Shown: positions 49,967-60,652 of the stretch, piece by piece
Position numbering within the stretch: position 1 is the stretch's first letter
Layout: the number at the start of each line of letters is the position of its first letter
Assembly (NCBI GenBank): GCA_002104935.1
Contig: MCGT01000001.1
Coordinates: 310,001-374,000, forward strand
Reading direction: 5' to 3'
DNA length: 64,000 nucleotides
Origin: Hesseltinella vesiculosa
Lineage: Eukaryota > Mucoromycota > Mucoromycetes > Mucorales > Cunninghamellaceae
Translations under genes and position numbers: made by a program
The notes under the pieces: generated by a model
Databases searched by the model: none
The model's input: only the letters and a program-made list of their open reading frames with translations
Told to the model about the DNA's origin: nothing

Positions 49967-50689
49967 AAGCCAGAGAGAGACCATCAGGGAAAAAAGGAGA
50001 TCCTCTCAGTTTCACCTCTGAATGCCATCTGCCCATTTAAAAATAAACGTCCATAGGAAATAATCCAGGTTGACTACTGTTTCAACCCCAAAGCTGTGAC
50101 TTCCTGGGGCTTGTGGACAGTGCAAAACTGAATGGCTAGTCGGGTGCAAAGACTGTCTGGGCGGCCTTTGATTGGCGTTTTCCCTTGTGAGGACCCAAAC
50201 CTGATCGAGAACCACCCCCAGATTTCGCACAGGAACAAGCCTACAAGGGTAAACTCCGTAGATTGTCGTCATCACAAGGCTGCATCTGCACTTCAGCTTC
50301 GTTACCAACGGCACTGTCGCTTTGCATACCACTTTTTCTACTGTATTGCTGTTCGTCATCGACACTGGTATCAAAGGGAAATGATCAATGACGGCATTTG
50401 AAAAAATATCCATGTCGTGCACTTTTGAGCAATCAGATCGATATGATTTTTTGTACGTGTGCAAATATCATGAAGGATGATCGCATTGAAAAAAAACGGG
50501 TGGATTGGTGATGGTCGCCCAGCCAACGTTTGCCAAAAAAAAAAAAAAAAAAAAAAAAGACACGCAGCTGCCCATTTCCCCCAGCCCAGTCTCTCTCTCT
50601 TTCGCCCAGACGCTCGCATGCTTATGTTTTCAATAAAATCTATGAGGGGAGTGTACATTGTTTCGATAGAAAGCGTAGGGGGTCTATAG
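49967..50689. other. intergenic, facing 3' ends
   Basis: 720 bp between the HSF-type stop and the carbonic anhydrase stop. It contains an A-run of about 24 at 50535-50558. No gene was seen. Confidence 0.5.
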
Positions 50690-51813
50690 TTATATCTTGA
50701 CTCGGAAAATATGGTTCAAATCCTTGTTGTTGCTGACTTGCCAGTCCAGACGATGAGCAATGCCGTCACCAATATCATAGGCCCAGGCATGCACAGTCAA
50801 CTTCTGGCCTCTTTCCCACGCACGTTGCACAAAGACGGTATGACAGACATTGCGAGCCGAGTTGATGGCATTCAATTCAACCAATTTCTTGACGCGAGCC
50901 TCCTTGTCGTCTATCCCTTCAAATTCCTTTTCATTTGCTACCAAATACGCAGAGAAAAAGTGAGGTCCAACCCTTCTCGCGTCCCATATTTTTTTTTCTT
51001 TGACACCCGAAAAAAACAACGTTACCTTGGTAAACGTCTTTGATCATCCGTAACCAAGAATCGATGAAGCCATAGGTTTTGTTGGACAAGGCAGCAGAGA
51101 TACCACCACATCGCATGTGGCCACAGACGATGATATGCTCCACTTTGAGGGACTCTACAGCAAATTGGATCACAGACAAGCAATTCATATCACCATGATG
51201 CACCACATTGGCGATATTCCGATGGACAAAGATCTCACCGGGACCTATCGCAGAAGAATAAAAGACAGGCTAATGGTCAGCTCTGCGGAAAGACAAGGGA
51301 CCTGAGTATTACCTAGTTGGACGATTTGATTGGCGGGGACTCGAGAATCAGAGCAGCCTGGGGTAGTAAAAAAAAAAAAAAGTGAGGGAGGACCGTGCGA
51401 AAAGAAGGCAGAGGCTTACCTATCCATAAGATCTTGGGTTCTTGGCGCACGGAGATGTTTTTGAAGAATTCAGGATCTTCTTCGGTAACGGCAGCAGCCC
51501 ATTGACGATTATTTTCGAGCAAGCCATCCAGACTAGAATCGGCAGGATCGAACTTATTGCGCTGGACTTGGGACGTTAATGGCGTGCAGCAGTTATCGCG
51601 GATCTTTTCATTGCTGGGATCGTTAAATGCAAGAGGTTGGAAGAAGCGTAGGAAGCGTCTATCTTTCTTGCCGGGTTTCTTATTGTTACTGTCGTCGGCA
51701 AGAACAGGCCATGACAATGAAAAAGATCGCTGAGCCATCGCAAAGGGTATGCGTGTTGAGGAGAGAAGCGATGACTTGCTGGGCCATGATCGTGCAGCAG
51801 ACCGTAGTATCAT
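50690..51813 (-). CDS. Beta-carbonic anhydrase, probably mitochondrial
   Basis: Zinc enzyme interconverting CO2 and bicarbonate, supplying bicarbonate to carboxylases. Four exons on the minus strand: 51813-51420, 51357-51313, 51244-51026, 50937-50690; 301 residues. The first about 50 residues are Arg/Ser-rich with few acidic residues ([20 protein letters not shown]), a likely matrix presequence; an internal Met at residue 26 could give a shorter form. Zinc and active-site residues are present: [11 protein letters not shown] (Cys, Asp, Arg), [10 protein letters not shown], and [11 protein letters not shown] (Cys; the His lies in [10 protein letters not shown]). A second exon of 45 nt encodes the CSDSR loop. 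Confidence 0.95.
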
Positions 51814-52028
51814 TGTAGCAGTGCTTGTGAATCAATGACAAAACAAGTAGAAGTGGAGGAGGAGCGTCAAAATGAGAAGAAAGCACACCCAAAAAAAAAA
51901 AAAAAAAAAAAAAAACCCTTCAGCTTGATTGCTGTTCCGCTAGATCACGCCTTTCTTGACACACGTGCGGAGCCAATGATGCACGATGACGCAGACGGAG
52001 CCAAGTTTATTTTTGGGAAATGAAAAAA

Positions 52029-53428
52029 TCAGCGGCCATCTTTTCGTGGCTTCTTGCTGCTGCCAAAGAAATCAGAAATCTTGGTGCTGGAAGAGTCATC
52101 GTCAATGAGGCGGCGACCTTTTCCATACTTTTTGTCGACCCCCGAGCCTTTGTCCTTGGCTGACTCCTTCTTTGGTGGCGAGGACACCTTGTGGTATGTG
52201 CCGCCGCATTGTTGCTGATGGTCTGCAAACCAGCGATCTGCTTTCTGAGGGGGTCTGCCACGCAATAAAATAAGATGAGAGAGGGTCCGACGAGCATAGG
52301 ATAGGCTACCTGTTCATGGATCGCTTGACCCAACCAAAGTAGGGAGCTCTCTCTCGACAAGGGCCCTTTGAAATAAAACTGTCAAAGACAAAGAGCTATT
52401 CAGAAACAAAGCTTACATCACAGCGCCAGACATGGGTTTGGTGGTGCTTGACTTCGTCGTGGAAGCTGGTTGAGAAAAAAAAAATGGTTAGGCTACGACA
52501 TGGACCACCTACTTTGATGGCCTTACGTATGATAAACCGTGATGTTGGTACCGGCCAACTTGTTGATGCGGTCAGCATAAGCCAGGAATTCAGGGCCATG
52601 GCCATCTTTGAATCAGTGAGCAACCTCTTGTGACACATTAGCTCCACTTACCTCGGTTATCGAATTTCCTGGTAACAAACAACAGGGCATGGATCATTTC
52701 ATGAAGAAGGGTGTCGATCATATCAGAACGCGGGCGAAATTTGAGCAGCGATTCCGACAATGTGATGGTAACCAACGAGCTTTGAAACCGACAAGTCCCA
52801 GCACTGTGAAGGAGAGGAATGAGTGGTTTCCTTGTCGAAGTGAACAAACGTGTTACCAAAGGGTCATTCGAGAAGACCATCGAACCACACAAGCACTGAG
52901 CTTGCCTTCAAAGTACATGTCATTAAATGCCAGGAAGAGGCTGTGCAGATCTGGATTTGGGTCGAGCTCATCAGTGACATTGGTGGATGGTATCGAGAGT
53001 GGTTGGTCTTGACTGGTTTTCTGCGGCTGCTGCTGCTGCTGATCTTCTTCCATTTGTAGTTGGAGCGCCAGGGCCAAGTCTTTTTCGGGGGTATCATTGG
53101 CATCAAAAGAGAGATCATGGTCCCAGATAACAGGTTTGGATTTGCTATCGTCAAGAACGACAGGGTTACAAGAGCTGGATCCAGCTGGATTCTTCATCCC
53201 ATGCATGCGCTCGGCGGCCGTTCGACTGCTTTCGGCATGGCTGTCTTGCAGTTGATCGATGGTGCTGGATAAATCATTGATTTCGCATTGGAGTTGCTGT
53301 GCGAGAGCTTCATCGGCCTTGATCATGGCAAGTTGTTGATGTTGGTATTGCTCCTCTTCTTGGTTTGAAAGCCATCGGGCCAAGTCTTCATCAGACATGG
53401 CTGCCATCCCAGGGCTATCGGATGCCAT
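52029..53428 (-). CDS. SPRTN/DVC1-like DNA-protein crosslink protease
   Basis: DNA-dependent metalloprotease that digests proteins crosslinked to DNA during replication. Six exons on the minus strand: 53428-52857, 52803-52652, 52605-52527, 52465-52417, 52365-52310, 52254-52029; 377 residues. The first about 140 residues are acidic and Gln-rich with UIM-like segments (DLALALQLQMEED). The SprT domain starts near LFLAFNDMYFEGKL, with the zinc site HEMIHALLF and the third His in DGHGPEF. A zinc-ribbon part follows (VWRCDGPCRERAPYFGWVKR, WFADHQQQCGGTYHKV). The C terminus has Lys/Ser-rich DNA-binding character and ISDFFG, similar to a PCNA-binding PIP box but lacking its Gln. It sits head-to-head with RFA1, 287 bp apart. 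Confidence 0.93.
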
Positions 53429-53715
53429 GATGCTACTACTACTATTATTATTGCTGTGATTATGAACTGCGGACGAGGTTGTAGCAAACAGAAAAAGGTG
53501 AAAAGGTAGCGTAGGCTGAAAAATATCTCTTACGAATAATTCTCATGATGGCAGGTGTGTGGAACAGTAAGTGATACACCGGTCAATGACTTTTTGCTTG
53601 GCCACGCTGCGCGGTGGCGAAAGGGAAGAAAAAAAAAACAGACCGCGCGCTTCCTCTTTTCTTTTTTCTTCCTCTTTACTTTTCCTATCCCATCTTTTTT
53701 TTTTCCATTACAAAC
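53429..53715. promoter_or_regulatory. Shared divergent promoter of SPRTN and RFA1
   Basis: 287 bp separate the two start codons. It contains TGGCGAAA (53615-53622; reverse TTTCGCCA) and two GCGCG clusters (about 53609-53614 and 53644-53650), which resemble E2F/SBF/MBF sites that drive G1/S genes in fungi. Site identity is inferred from consensus only. Confidence 0.4.
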
Positions 53716-56153
53716 ATGTCTGTCACAAAAGATGCTATCCGCGGTTACTACTCAAACAGCTCTGCACAATCCGATGCTGTTATCCAGGTCATCAACATTC
53801 GACCGATTGCCAGCCCTTCTGGGCCTACTCGCTACAGGTACGTTTTGTCGCCAAGGATTGAATCAAATGACTCATGCAAAATCATTTCTTCCACTAGATT
53901 GGTCGTCTCTGACGGTGACCATTATATGCAATGTAAGTCCTGATTTAAGTTGTTGGATGACCGTGCTCAGTCTTTGCTGATTTCTAGCCATGCTTCATAC
54001 CAATCTGTCTCCCTTGATCGAAAACAACACGATGAAACGTAACTCTATTTTCAAAGTCAAGAGCTTCACTGTTAATGATGTGCAAGGCCGAAAGTGAGTA
54101 TACCATTTATTTCGGATCTTCTGTTTTGATCAGACTGGGAAATGAACTCACATGCTTATTCTTGAAGGAAAACTCGCATCTTGGTCGTGCACGAACTGGA
54201 AATGATTACCAGTGATGTGGAAAACCGTATTGGTAGCCCTGTCAACATAGAAACTGCCATGGATGAAGATACTAACTCTGGCAGCGTGACTTCTGCTCCT
54301 GCTGCCGCAACCTCTGCCCAGTCCTCGTCTGACAACCAGCCGTTGTTCATGCACAACGTCTCAAACCCAGCCCCCTCTGCTCCTGTCAATATGCAAATGG
54401 AGTCCAACCTGTACCCTATCCGTGGCTTGAATCCTTATCAAAACAAGTAATGATCGTTCGGCATCATAGGAAAAGGCACTGATACTTTTTTTTTTTTTTT
54501 ACCAGGTGGACCATCAAGGCTCGTGTGACTCTCAAGTCAGACATCCGACACTGGTCAAATGCTAGATCTGAAGGCAAATTATTCAGCGTACACTTGTTGG
54601 ATCAATCTGTAAGTTGCTCTACAGTTATCAGAGACACGCCCTCTCACCTTCCCCCTTTTTTTTTCAAAAGGCTGAAATTAAGGCCACTGCTTTCAAGGAA
54701 CAAGTCGACCGTTTGTATGATCTGTTTGAAGAAGGCAAAGTCTATTATATCAGCAAGGCCCGCGTCACCATGGCCAAGCGCCAATTCTCAACGCTGGACA
54801 ATGAATACGAACTCACCTTTGATAGCGGTACTGAAGTTATTCCTGTATGGTATCTTCCCTTCCGACCCCGTCCATATACTCACCTTGTTTTGATAGTGCT
54901 CTGATGAAGCTGTGATCCCTAAAATGAACTACAGCTTTGTCAAGATTGCTGACATGGATAAGCGTGAAAAGGGCGATGTTGTTGGTAAGTGCGAAGACAA
55001 AGAATGACCCATACTCATTCCCTTGCTCGTCAGACTTGCTGGCTGTCGTGCGCAGTGAAGGCAACGTCCAAGAAATCGTTTCCAAAGCTACCGGTCGACC
55101 TGTAAGTCCACCCTAACGAAAACACCCATGACTCATACACTTAGGAACATAGACCAAGAAACGTGAATTGACGCTTGTGGATGAAACCGAAAAGGAAATC
55201 CGCCTGACCTTGTGGGACCAACTTGCCGAAAGCTTTGATGCAAGCGACATGCCCGTCGTTGCCTGCAAGGGTGTCCGTGTCAACGACTTCAATGGCCGAT
55301 CGCTGTCCATGACCCAAGGTGGTAAAATCGTCAAGAACCCAGACGTCCCCGAAGCCTCTCGTTTGCAGCAATGGTAAGTTAAACGTTAGGTCGAATCCAG
55401 CTATTTACCTTTTATGAACTAGGTATAACTCAAACGCGCAACAAGCCTCATTCACTGGATTTGGTGGCATGAGCACTTTCGGACAAGCTGCTGGTGTGCA
55501 AGTGACTGAACAAATCACGCTGCAAGATGTCAAGGATCGTCAACTGGGCGAAAGCGAACGTGTAAGTCAAGAGACAGAACCGAAGCGTTGATCTGACCCC
55601 CTTCTCCTCATCTAGAACGACTACTTTACAACCCGTGCTACGATTGCCTATATCAAGCATGAAGGCAATGTGACCTATCCTTCTTGCCCTGACTGCAAAA
55701 AGAAGGTGATCCAAGACACCAATGGTTGGCGATGCGAAAAATGTGACAAGACGCACGATCGCCCTGAATACCGCTACATCCTTCAGTGCCGTCTGGAAGA
55801 TGCCACCAACCACATCTATGCCAGTGCGTTTGATGAAGTTGGTGCCAAGATCATGGGTGTCACCGGCAACCAAGTCCAGGAAGCTCACGAAAATGACGAG
55901 AATGCATACAATCGCCTCTTTGCCGATGCTGTCTTTAAGTCGTTTATTTTCAAAATCCGTGCCAAGCAAGAAGTTTACAACGTAAGCTTGACAGGAATAG
56001 ACCATGGGAAAGTGGTCCGAAAGATGCCAACTAAACTGCCTCTTTTCATAGGATACCGCTCGTGTCAAATTCCAACTGATGGAATTAACTGATATTGACT
56101 ATGCCAAGGAATCCCGCGATCTGGTTGCTGCCATCGAGAAGCTGGCCGTTTAA
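53716..56153 (+). CDS. RFA1: Replication protein A large subunit (RPA70)
   Basis: Major single-stranded DNA-binding subunit for replication, repair and checkpoint signalling. Twelve exons: 53716-53837, 53898-53932, 53988-54093, 54168-54446, 54506-54608, 54671-54844, 54897-54984, 55034-55101, 55153-55373, 55423-55561, 55616-55981, 56052-56153; 600 residues, typical length. The N-terminal OB fold (about 1-115), a Ser/Ala-rich linker, DBD-A from [24 protein letters not shown] ([38 protein letters not shown]) and DBD-C with the C4 zinc ribbon ([20 protein letters not shown]) are all present. DBD-C ends with [17 protein letters not shown] for trimer formation. Exon 2 is 35 nt. Confidence 0.97.
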
Positions 56154-56802
56154 AACAAAATCAACTAAACCCTCTCCCCCCCCCCCTCTCTCTCTCTCAA
56201 CCCTTTTTTTTTTCCCCAGCCTCTCTCTAGCATTCTATTCTCCATGATGAAATTAAACAAAATACTGTGCACCCACCCCCTTTTTTTTCATTGCATTAGC
56301 TTTGCTTTGTTGGCTACTCACCCTGGTCTGGGCGTATAAAATAAATGACAAGTAATGTGTACAGCGAGGATCTCATCTTTGTCCTGCAACTGCTCTTTGC
56401 TGATATTGTACATGCAAGAGGAAAGCGACAGTGGCTCATGTCCTCCAAACGATGTGCCAATATTCAAGTGGCAAACGAACCCGACTGTTTTGAGGCGTTG
56501 TTTCAAAAAAGCGTGCCAAAAGAGATTGGCATTCTTTCTTTTTTGCTCCTTTTTTTTCAGTTCGTTCTTGTTTTTGGTTCAGGTCATTGGCTTCCTGCTT
56601 CTCCTTTTTATTAAATCGTTCTTACACCTCTTATTTTGTTTATTGATTAGACATTGTTTGAACAAAAAGGTCTGCTCAACTCTTTTTGCATCAACCGATT
56701 CCCCTCTTTCTTTTTTTGTTTGATTCCTCCCTGCATTCCCTCTTTTTATTGTTTACCCATTCTCCTACGATTCATTTATTTAAGAAGAAACTGACTGTGG
56801 AC
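56154..56802. other. intergenic
   Basis: 650 bp with the RFA1 trailer (CT-rich tract at 56176-56215) and a T-rich promoter for the IVY1-like gene. An in-frame upstream ATG for the next gene lies at 56686 and would add 39 hydrophobic residues; it was not used. Confidence 0.45.
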
Positions 56803-58374
56803 ATGACCTTGTCAACGCCTCCAACAAGTCCGCCCACGCAATCTACCTCTTCTGCCAGCATCAAGCAGGTCGATTCATTCACCTTGCCTAAAAACAGCAC
56901 CCCTTTGTACCATGACGATCAGCCTTATCTAGCAACCACCACCACCAATGCATTAGATTACCTTGGCACTTCCAACAGAAAAGCCATGAGTGTTATGTCC
57001 TATTCCAGCTACCAGTATGCCAGCAGCACCTATGGTGACGACGACGACCATGATTCCGTTCACTCCGCCCCTCTCGCCGATGATGCTCCGGCCATGCCGC
57101 TCTCCAAGCAAGACTTGGCATCCTCTATCCAACACCATCAAGATCTTCTGGAAGCTGCCCAGCAATATAGAGAGCAGTTGGCACATCTCTCCAAAGCCGC
57201 TGCCAACTTTGGTCTTGCCCTGGAAGCCATGGCCAAGCAAAAGGCCTCGATGGACGCAGGTGAAATGAAAAAATGGACAATAAAAACACACGGACGTCTG
57301 ACCCTCACATTCCCCTGCATCTTTATTAGGTCAAGACCTGCAAGCCGTCGCCGGTCTCCAATTCTTGATATCAAATCATCACCACCTGTTGGTAAAGAAA
57401 AAAATAACGAACAAAAAAAAAACCCAGGGGAACAAAAGAGGGGTCATTAAGGAGCTTTGCATCTATTTGTTTACACCTTTTCATGCAGGCCGACACGTGC
57501 TACAAAGTGTTTGAGGAACCGCTTGCAGAACAATTGGAAGATCATCAGAAAGTCATCAAGGTAAAAGAGCACAAAACATTTGCCACCGGTTCATTTATTT
57601 TTTTACGCCTCATTGTATTTGCCGCCCCTTTTTTTTTAGACTAGCCAAATCAATTATGAACATGCCTTGCAAACAATCAGCGAAAAGATCAGACGTACCG
57701 AAGCCATCAATCTCCAGCAAGCCAAAATGGGACAAAGAGATCTAAGACAATACCGACGCACGTTGCAAGACCTGACAAGACAAGTGGACGAGCTGGACCA
57801 AGTGAAGTCAGGGTACTATCGACATATGCAACATGTTGAACAACAACACCACCAATCGCTGCTATTCCAGACGGGCTGGCTCGTCCGGGCTCAAGTGGAC
57901 GTGTACGAATTGCTATCCAGCAAAGGACTCGGTGACAAGACTCTGGAGGCTATGATGCAACACCACCCCGATCCATTCTCCGCCTATGCAACCGTACACG
58001 ATCATCCTTCCTCTGGCCTGTTCACTGTTCTGCCCACCAATGCCTTGATCGACCCCATTCCCTCTTGTGCCACAACGACCACCTCCACCACCAACATCAT
58101 GGCTGCCAGCCCGCCATTACCTCCATTCATTGCCAACCTCTCTTCTCTGATCACACGGGCTACCAGCTCGAAGCATCACGAACCCCCACCTTTGTCACAG
58201 TCCCCAAAAGCCTTTCGCTACCCTGACACCACCAACCTCCCATTACCGCCTTTGCCCAGTCATGCCACTTCGCCCCCGATCACCTGTGCATCCTCGTCAA
58301 CCTATGTTTCCCCAGACCTGTCCTCCTCCTTGCACGATGATGCCATCCATCTGCCTGTCACTCACCCTGATTGA
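56803..58374 (+). CDS. Ivy1-like phospholipid-binding I-BAR protein
   Basis: Related by eye to yeast Ivy1, a vacuole/endosome protein with an inverse-BAR fold that binds Ypt7, Vps33 and phosphoinositides and modulates TORC1. Four exons: 56803-57259, 57330-57391, 57489-57560, 57640-58374; 441 residues. A Ser/Thr-rich N terminus is followed by a long helical region (about 105-305): LSKQDLASSIQHHQDLLEAA, AKAAANFGLALEAMAKQ-like helix, LQAVAGLQFLISNHHHLL, ADTCYKVFEEPLAEQLEDHQ and the very charged IRRTEAINLQQAKMGQRDLR. It ends with LVRAQVDVYELLSSKGL and a Pro/Ser-rich tail. The start at 56803 was chosen because the upstream ATG would add a non-conserved Phe/Leu-rich stretch. Confidence 0.8.
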
Positions 58375-59503
58375 AACCCTGCTATTTCTTGACTTTTTTT
58401 TTTACTCCTCCCCTCTCTCGTTTCAAAAAGACTGATACAACTCTTCACGTCCACCTTTGTGTTCTGTTGCCTTTTTTTGCCTTCTCTCCTCCTTATTTTT
58501 TTTGTCCGAGTAGCATCCTCATTCGTTTACAGTAAAAACCAATTCAGCTGAAAATTTGGCACATTTGACTTGGCCATGACCTGAGAGATCTTGTACCATT
58601 CAAAGAAGCTACTCCCTTCATTGTCTTAACTGGACACAGCAATGTCCAAGTTCGCACCAATGGAACGCGAACTTTCGTTACATTCCTCACCAAACTGCGA
58701 TGACTGGGCTAAAAGGTGTGCTTTGGTCTTTCACCTTCGACAAGGACTCATTAACTTGGGCATCTGGGCTCTTGTAAACACCAGGACATGACAATATGGG
58801 TAAAAATTTGTCACAATTAGAGAAGAGGCTGTGGAGGTCTTGGTACTGATTATCAGGTGAATCCGTATGTATTCAAGAGATCAAGCAGCAGAAAATCGCC
58901 CTGATCGACCTGCGCATCTCCAAGAACTAGTCATTCAAGGCAACCATCAATGTGAAGCCGAAAAGTGAAAACAGCAGTGCCACTCAGTCTCATTTTTTCA
59001 CTTCTACCGTTACCCCTGCACCCATGCTCCCGTCATTTAAAAAGACACCATGGTATCATGCAACACACGCTTATGTTGGCTTCTGATTCCGAATCAGATG
59101 CTTAAAGCAAGGTCTTTCCAGATAAAAAGAAAGAATAGATTTACCGCGCAGGAGCCAAGGGTTGACGCATATTCCTAGAAACGGAAGCTACTGTAGATTG
59201 GGAAAATGCTGGAAAATCCTGAAAAATTCCAGGAATGCCCGGTTTCATTTGCCACAATGCTTTGCTCTACATCATTTGACCTAGACGGTGCATTTTCATT
59301 CATTTTCCCAGTTCAATCCAACGGCACATTTTTTTCCCAAAATGGCCCAATCACCCTTTTTAGCTTGGCTCAGTCTACATTTATCAGCTATTCTGTCCCA
59401 CTATGAGGCTCTAAATTACTTCGTTTCATGGAACCTAATAGCCCATTAGACCTGTTTATGGTCACTTTATTTAAAGTTAAACGAGTCCATAATTGAGCTA
59501 CAG

Positions 59504-59516
59504 ACCCTGTCAGGGT
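59504..59516. repeat. Palindromic motif ACCCTGTCAGGGT, copy 1
   Basis: Inverted symmetric arms ACCCTG/CAGGGT around a central T. The 15-mer AGACCCTGTCAGGGT recurs at 60145-60159. Confidence 0.6.
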
Positions 59517-60146
59517 TGAGGTCCATTTTCGTCTGTTTCCATGGTAATACATTTTAGGTTACATGTCCGCCAATTCATTTTCAATGGATCCTTGTACCAA
59601 AACCAGAATCTGCTTTCTTCAATAGATGCGAGTCTACCCTCTCATGAAAATATAAATAATGCTCTGTCATTCACGGACATGCGATAAGAAAAAGAAGTGA
59701 GTCATGCTCAAACTGACTAGGAGCCTGCCAAAAAAAAAAAATTGTCAAATTCTGCTTGTGGGGGATCGAGGGAAGGGAAAAAAAAAAAAAAAGGCTCAGG
59801 CTGAGAGCCGCTAAAGACCAAGGAGGATAACCTCACATTCGAACATTCTTCCAAACATGAAGAGTTAGTGACGATCGAATGGCATGAACCGGCTTTCTTT
59901 TTTTTTCATGACTCCCTGCCCTGTTGGATCAATGACATACTTTCAAGAATAGATCCTCCGAGGAAGCCGGAAAATGAAATAAAAAAAATCGGCCCAGGGC
60001 ATTCAAGCTGTTCAAAGTGGCTCGGCTCTGGATGATGTCAAATGGCAACTCTTTTCTTAATAGACTTGGTTCCCAGATGAACGATGCTTGTTTGTTGTTT
60101 ATGCTTGCCATTCTATATTTATCGCAGATAGCACCTTTTTGAGTAG

Positions 60147-60159
60147 ACCCTGTCAGGGT
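60147..60159. repeat. Palindromic motif ACCCTGTCAGGGT, copy 2
   Basis: Second copy, same orientation, 643 bp from the first; followed by GAGGGACCTCCC. Confidence 0.6.
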
Positions 60160-60575
60160 GAGGGACCTCCCTTTTTGAACATTGAAATAACGTTCGTACT
60201 CCGCACACATCATGAGGTAATCAGCAGCCACCAATGAAACATGGGTAAAAAAAACACAACCTTCACATCACTCATCTTTTCCTAGATATGATTCTAAAAA
60301 AAAAAAAAAGGCTTTGACGTCACATGATCTTACTGTGAGAATCACCTCTGATTATTTAGAATTGGAAAAGAAGAAGTGTGTGTACAAAAAAAAATCGCTT
60401 TCGACAAACTGCGGGGAGCTTCGAAAGAATGCGGGGGGGGGGAGCACAAATAGGAATTTGTGCTTGAAGCGGTGATGCGGAGCAAGAGTGTTCCATGGAA
60501 ATGGAAAGGCACAAACCAGTGCATTTCATGAAGCAGTTTCATTCGACCTCAGCGTGTGAAGTAGCACAGCGAAAT

Positions 60576-60586
60576 TATATAAAAAG
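60576..60586 (+). promoter_or_regulatory. TATA box of the ATG22-like gene
   Basis: TATATAAAAAG lies 67-77 bp before the ATG at 60653, at a normal distance for a TATA element with a short leader. It is the clearest TATA-type promoter element in the window. Confidence 0.5.
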
Positions 60587-60652
60587 ACCCTTTTCAAAAG
60601 AAGTTCCCTGAATTTTTTTTCTTGCTCTTTCCCCTTTTCTTCTTCATTGGCG

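Larger units (their letters stand above)
58375..60652. other. 2.3 kb intergenic region, no gene seen
   Basis: The longest gene-free stretch. It has A-runs (59729-59739, 59779-59793, 60296-60309), a repeated odd palindrome at 59504 and 60147 (separate entries), and weak open frames without coding character. No tRNA or transposase was recognised. Confidence 0.5.

Noticed and set aside
56686..56802. Upstream in-frame ATG for the IVY1-like gene
   Set aside because: The added 39 residues are a Phe/Leu/Ser run from a T-rich leader; the ATG at 56803 starts a normal Ser/Thr-rich N terminus.
59929..60234. 101-codon minus-strand frame in the 2.3 kb intergenic region
   Set aside because: No family resemblance, spans the palindromic repeat, and no extension by splicing; probably chance.
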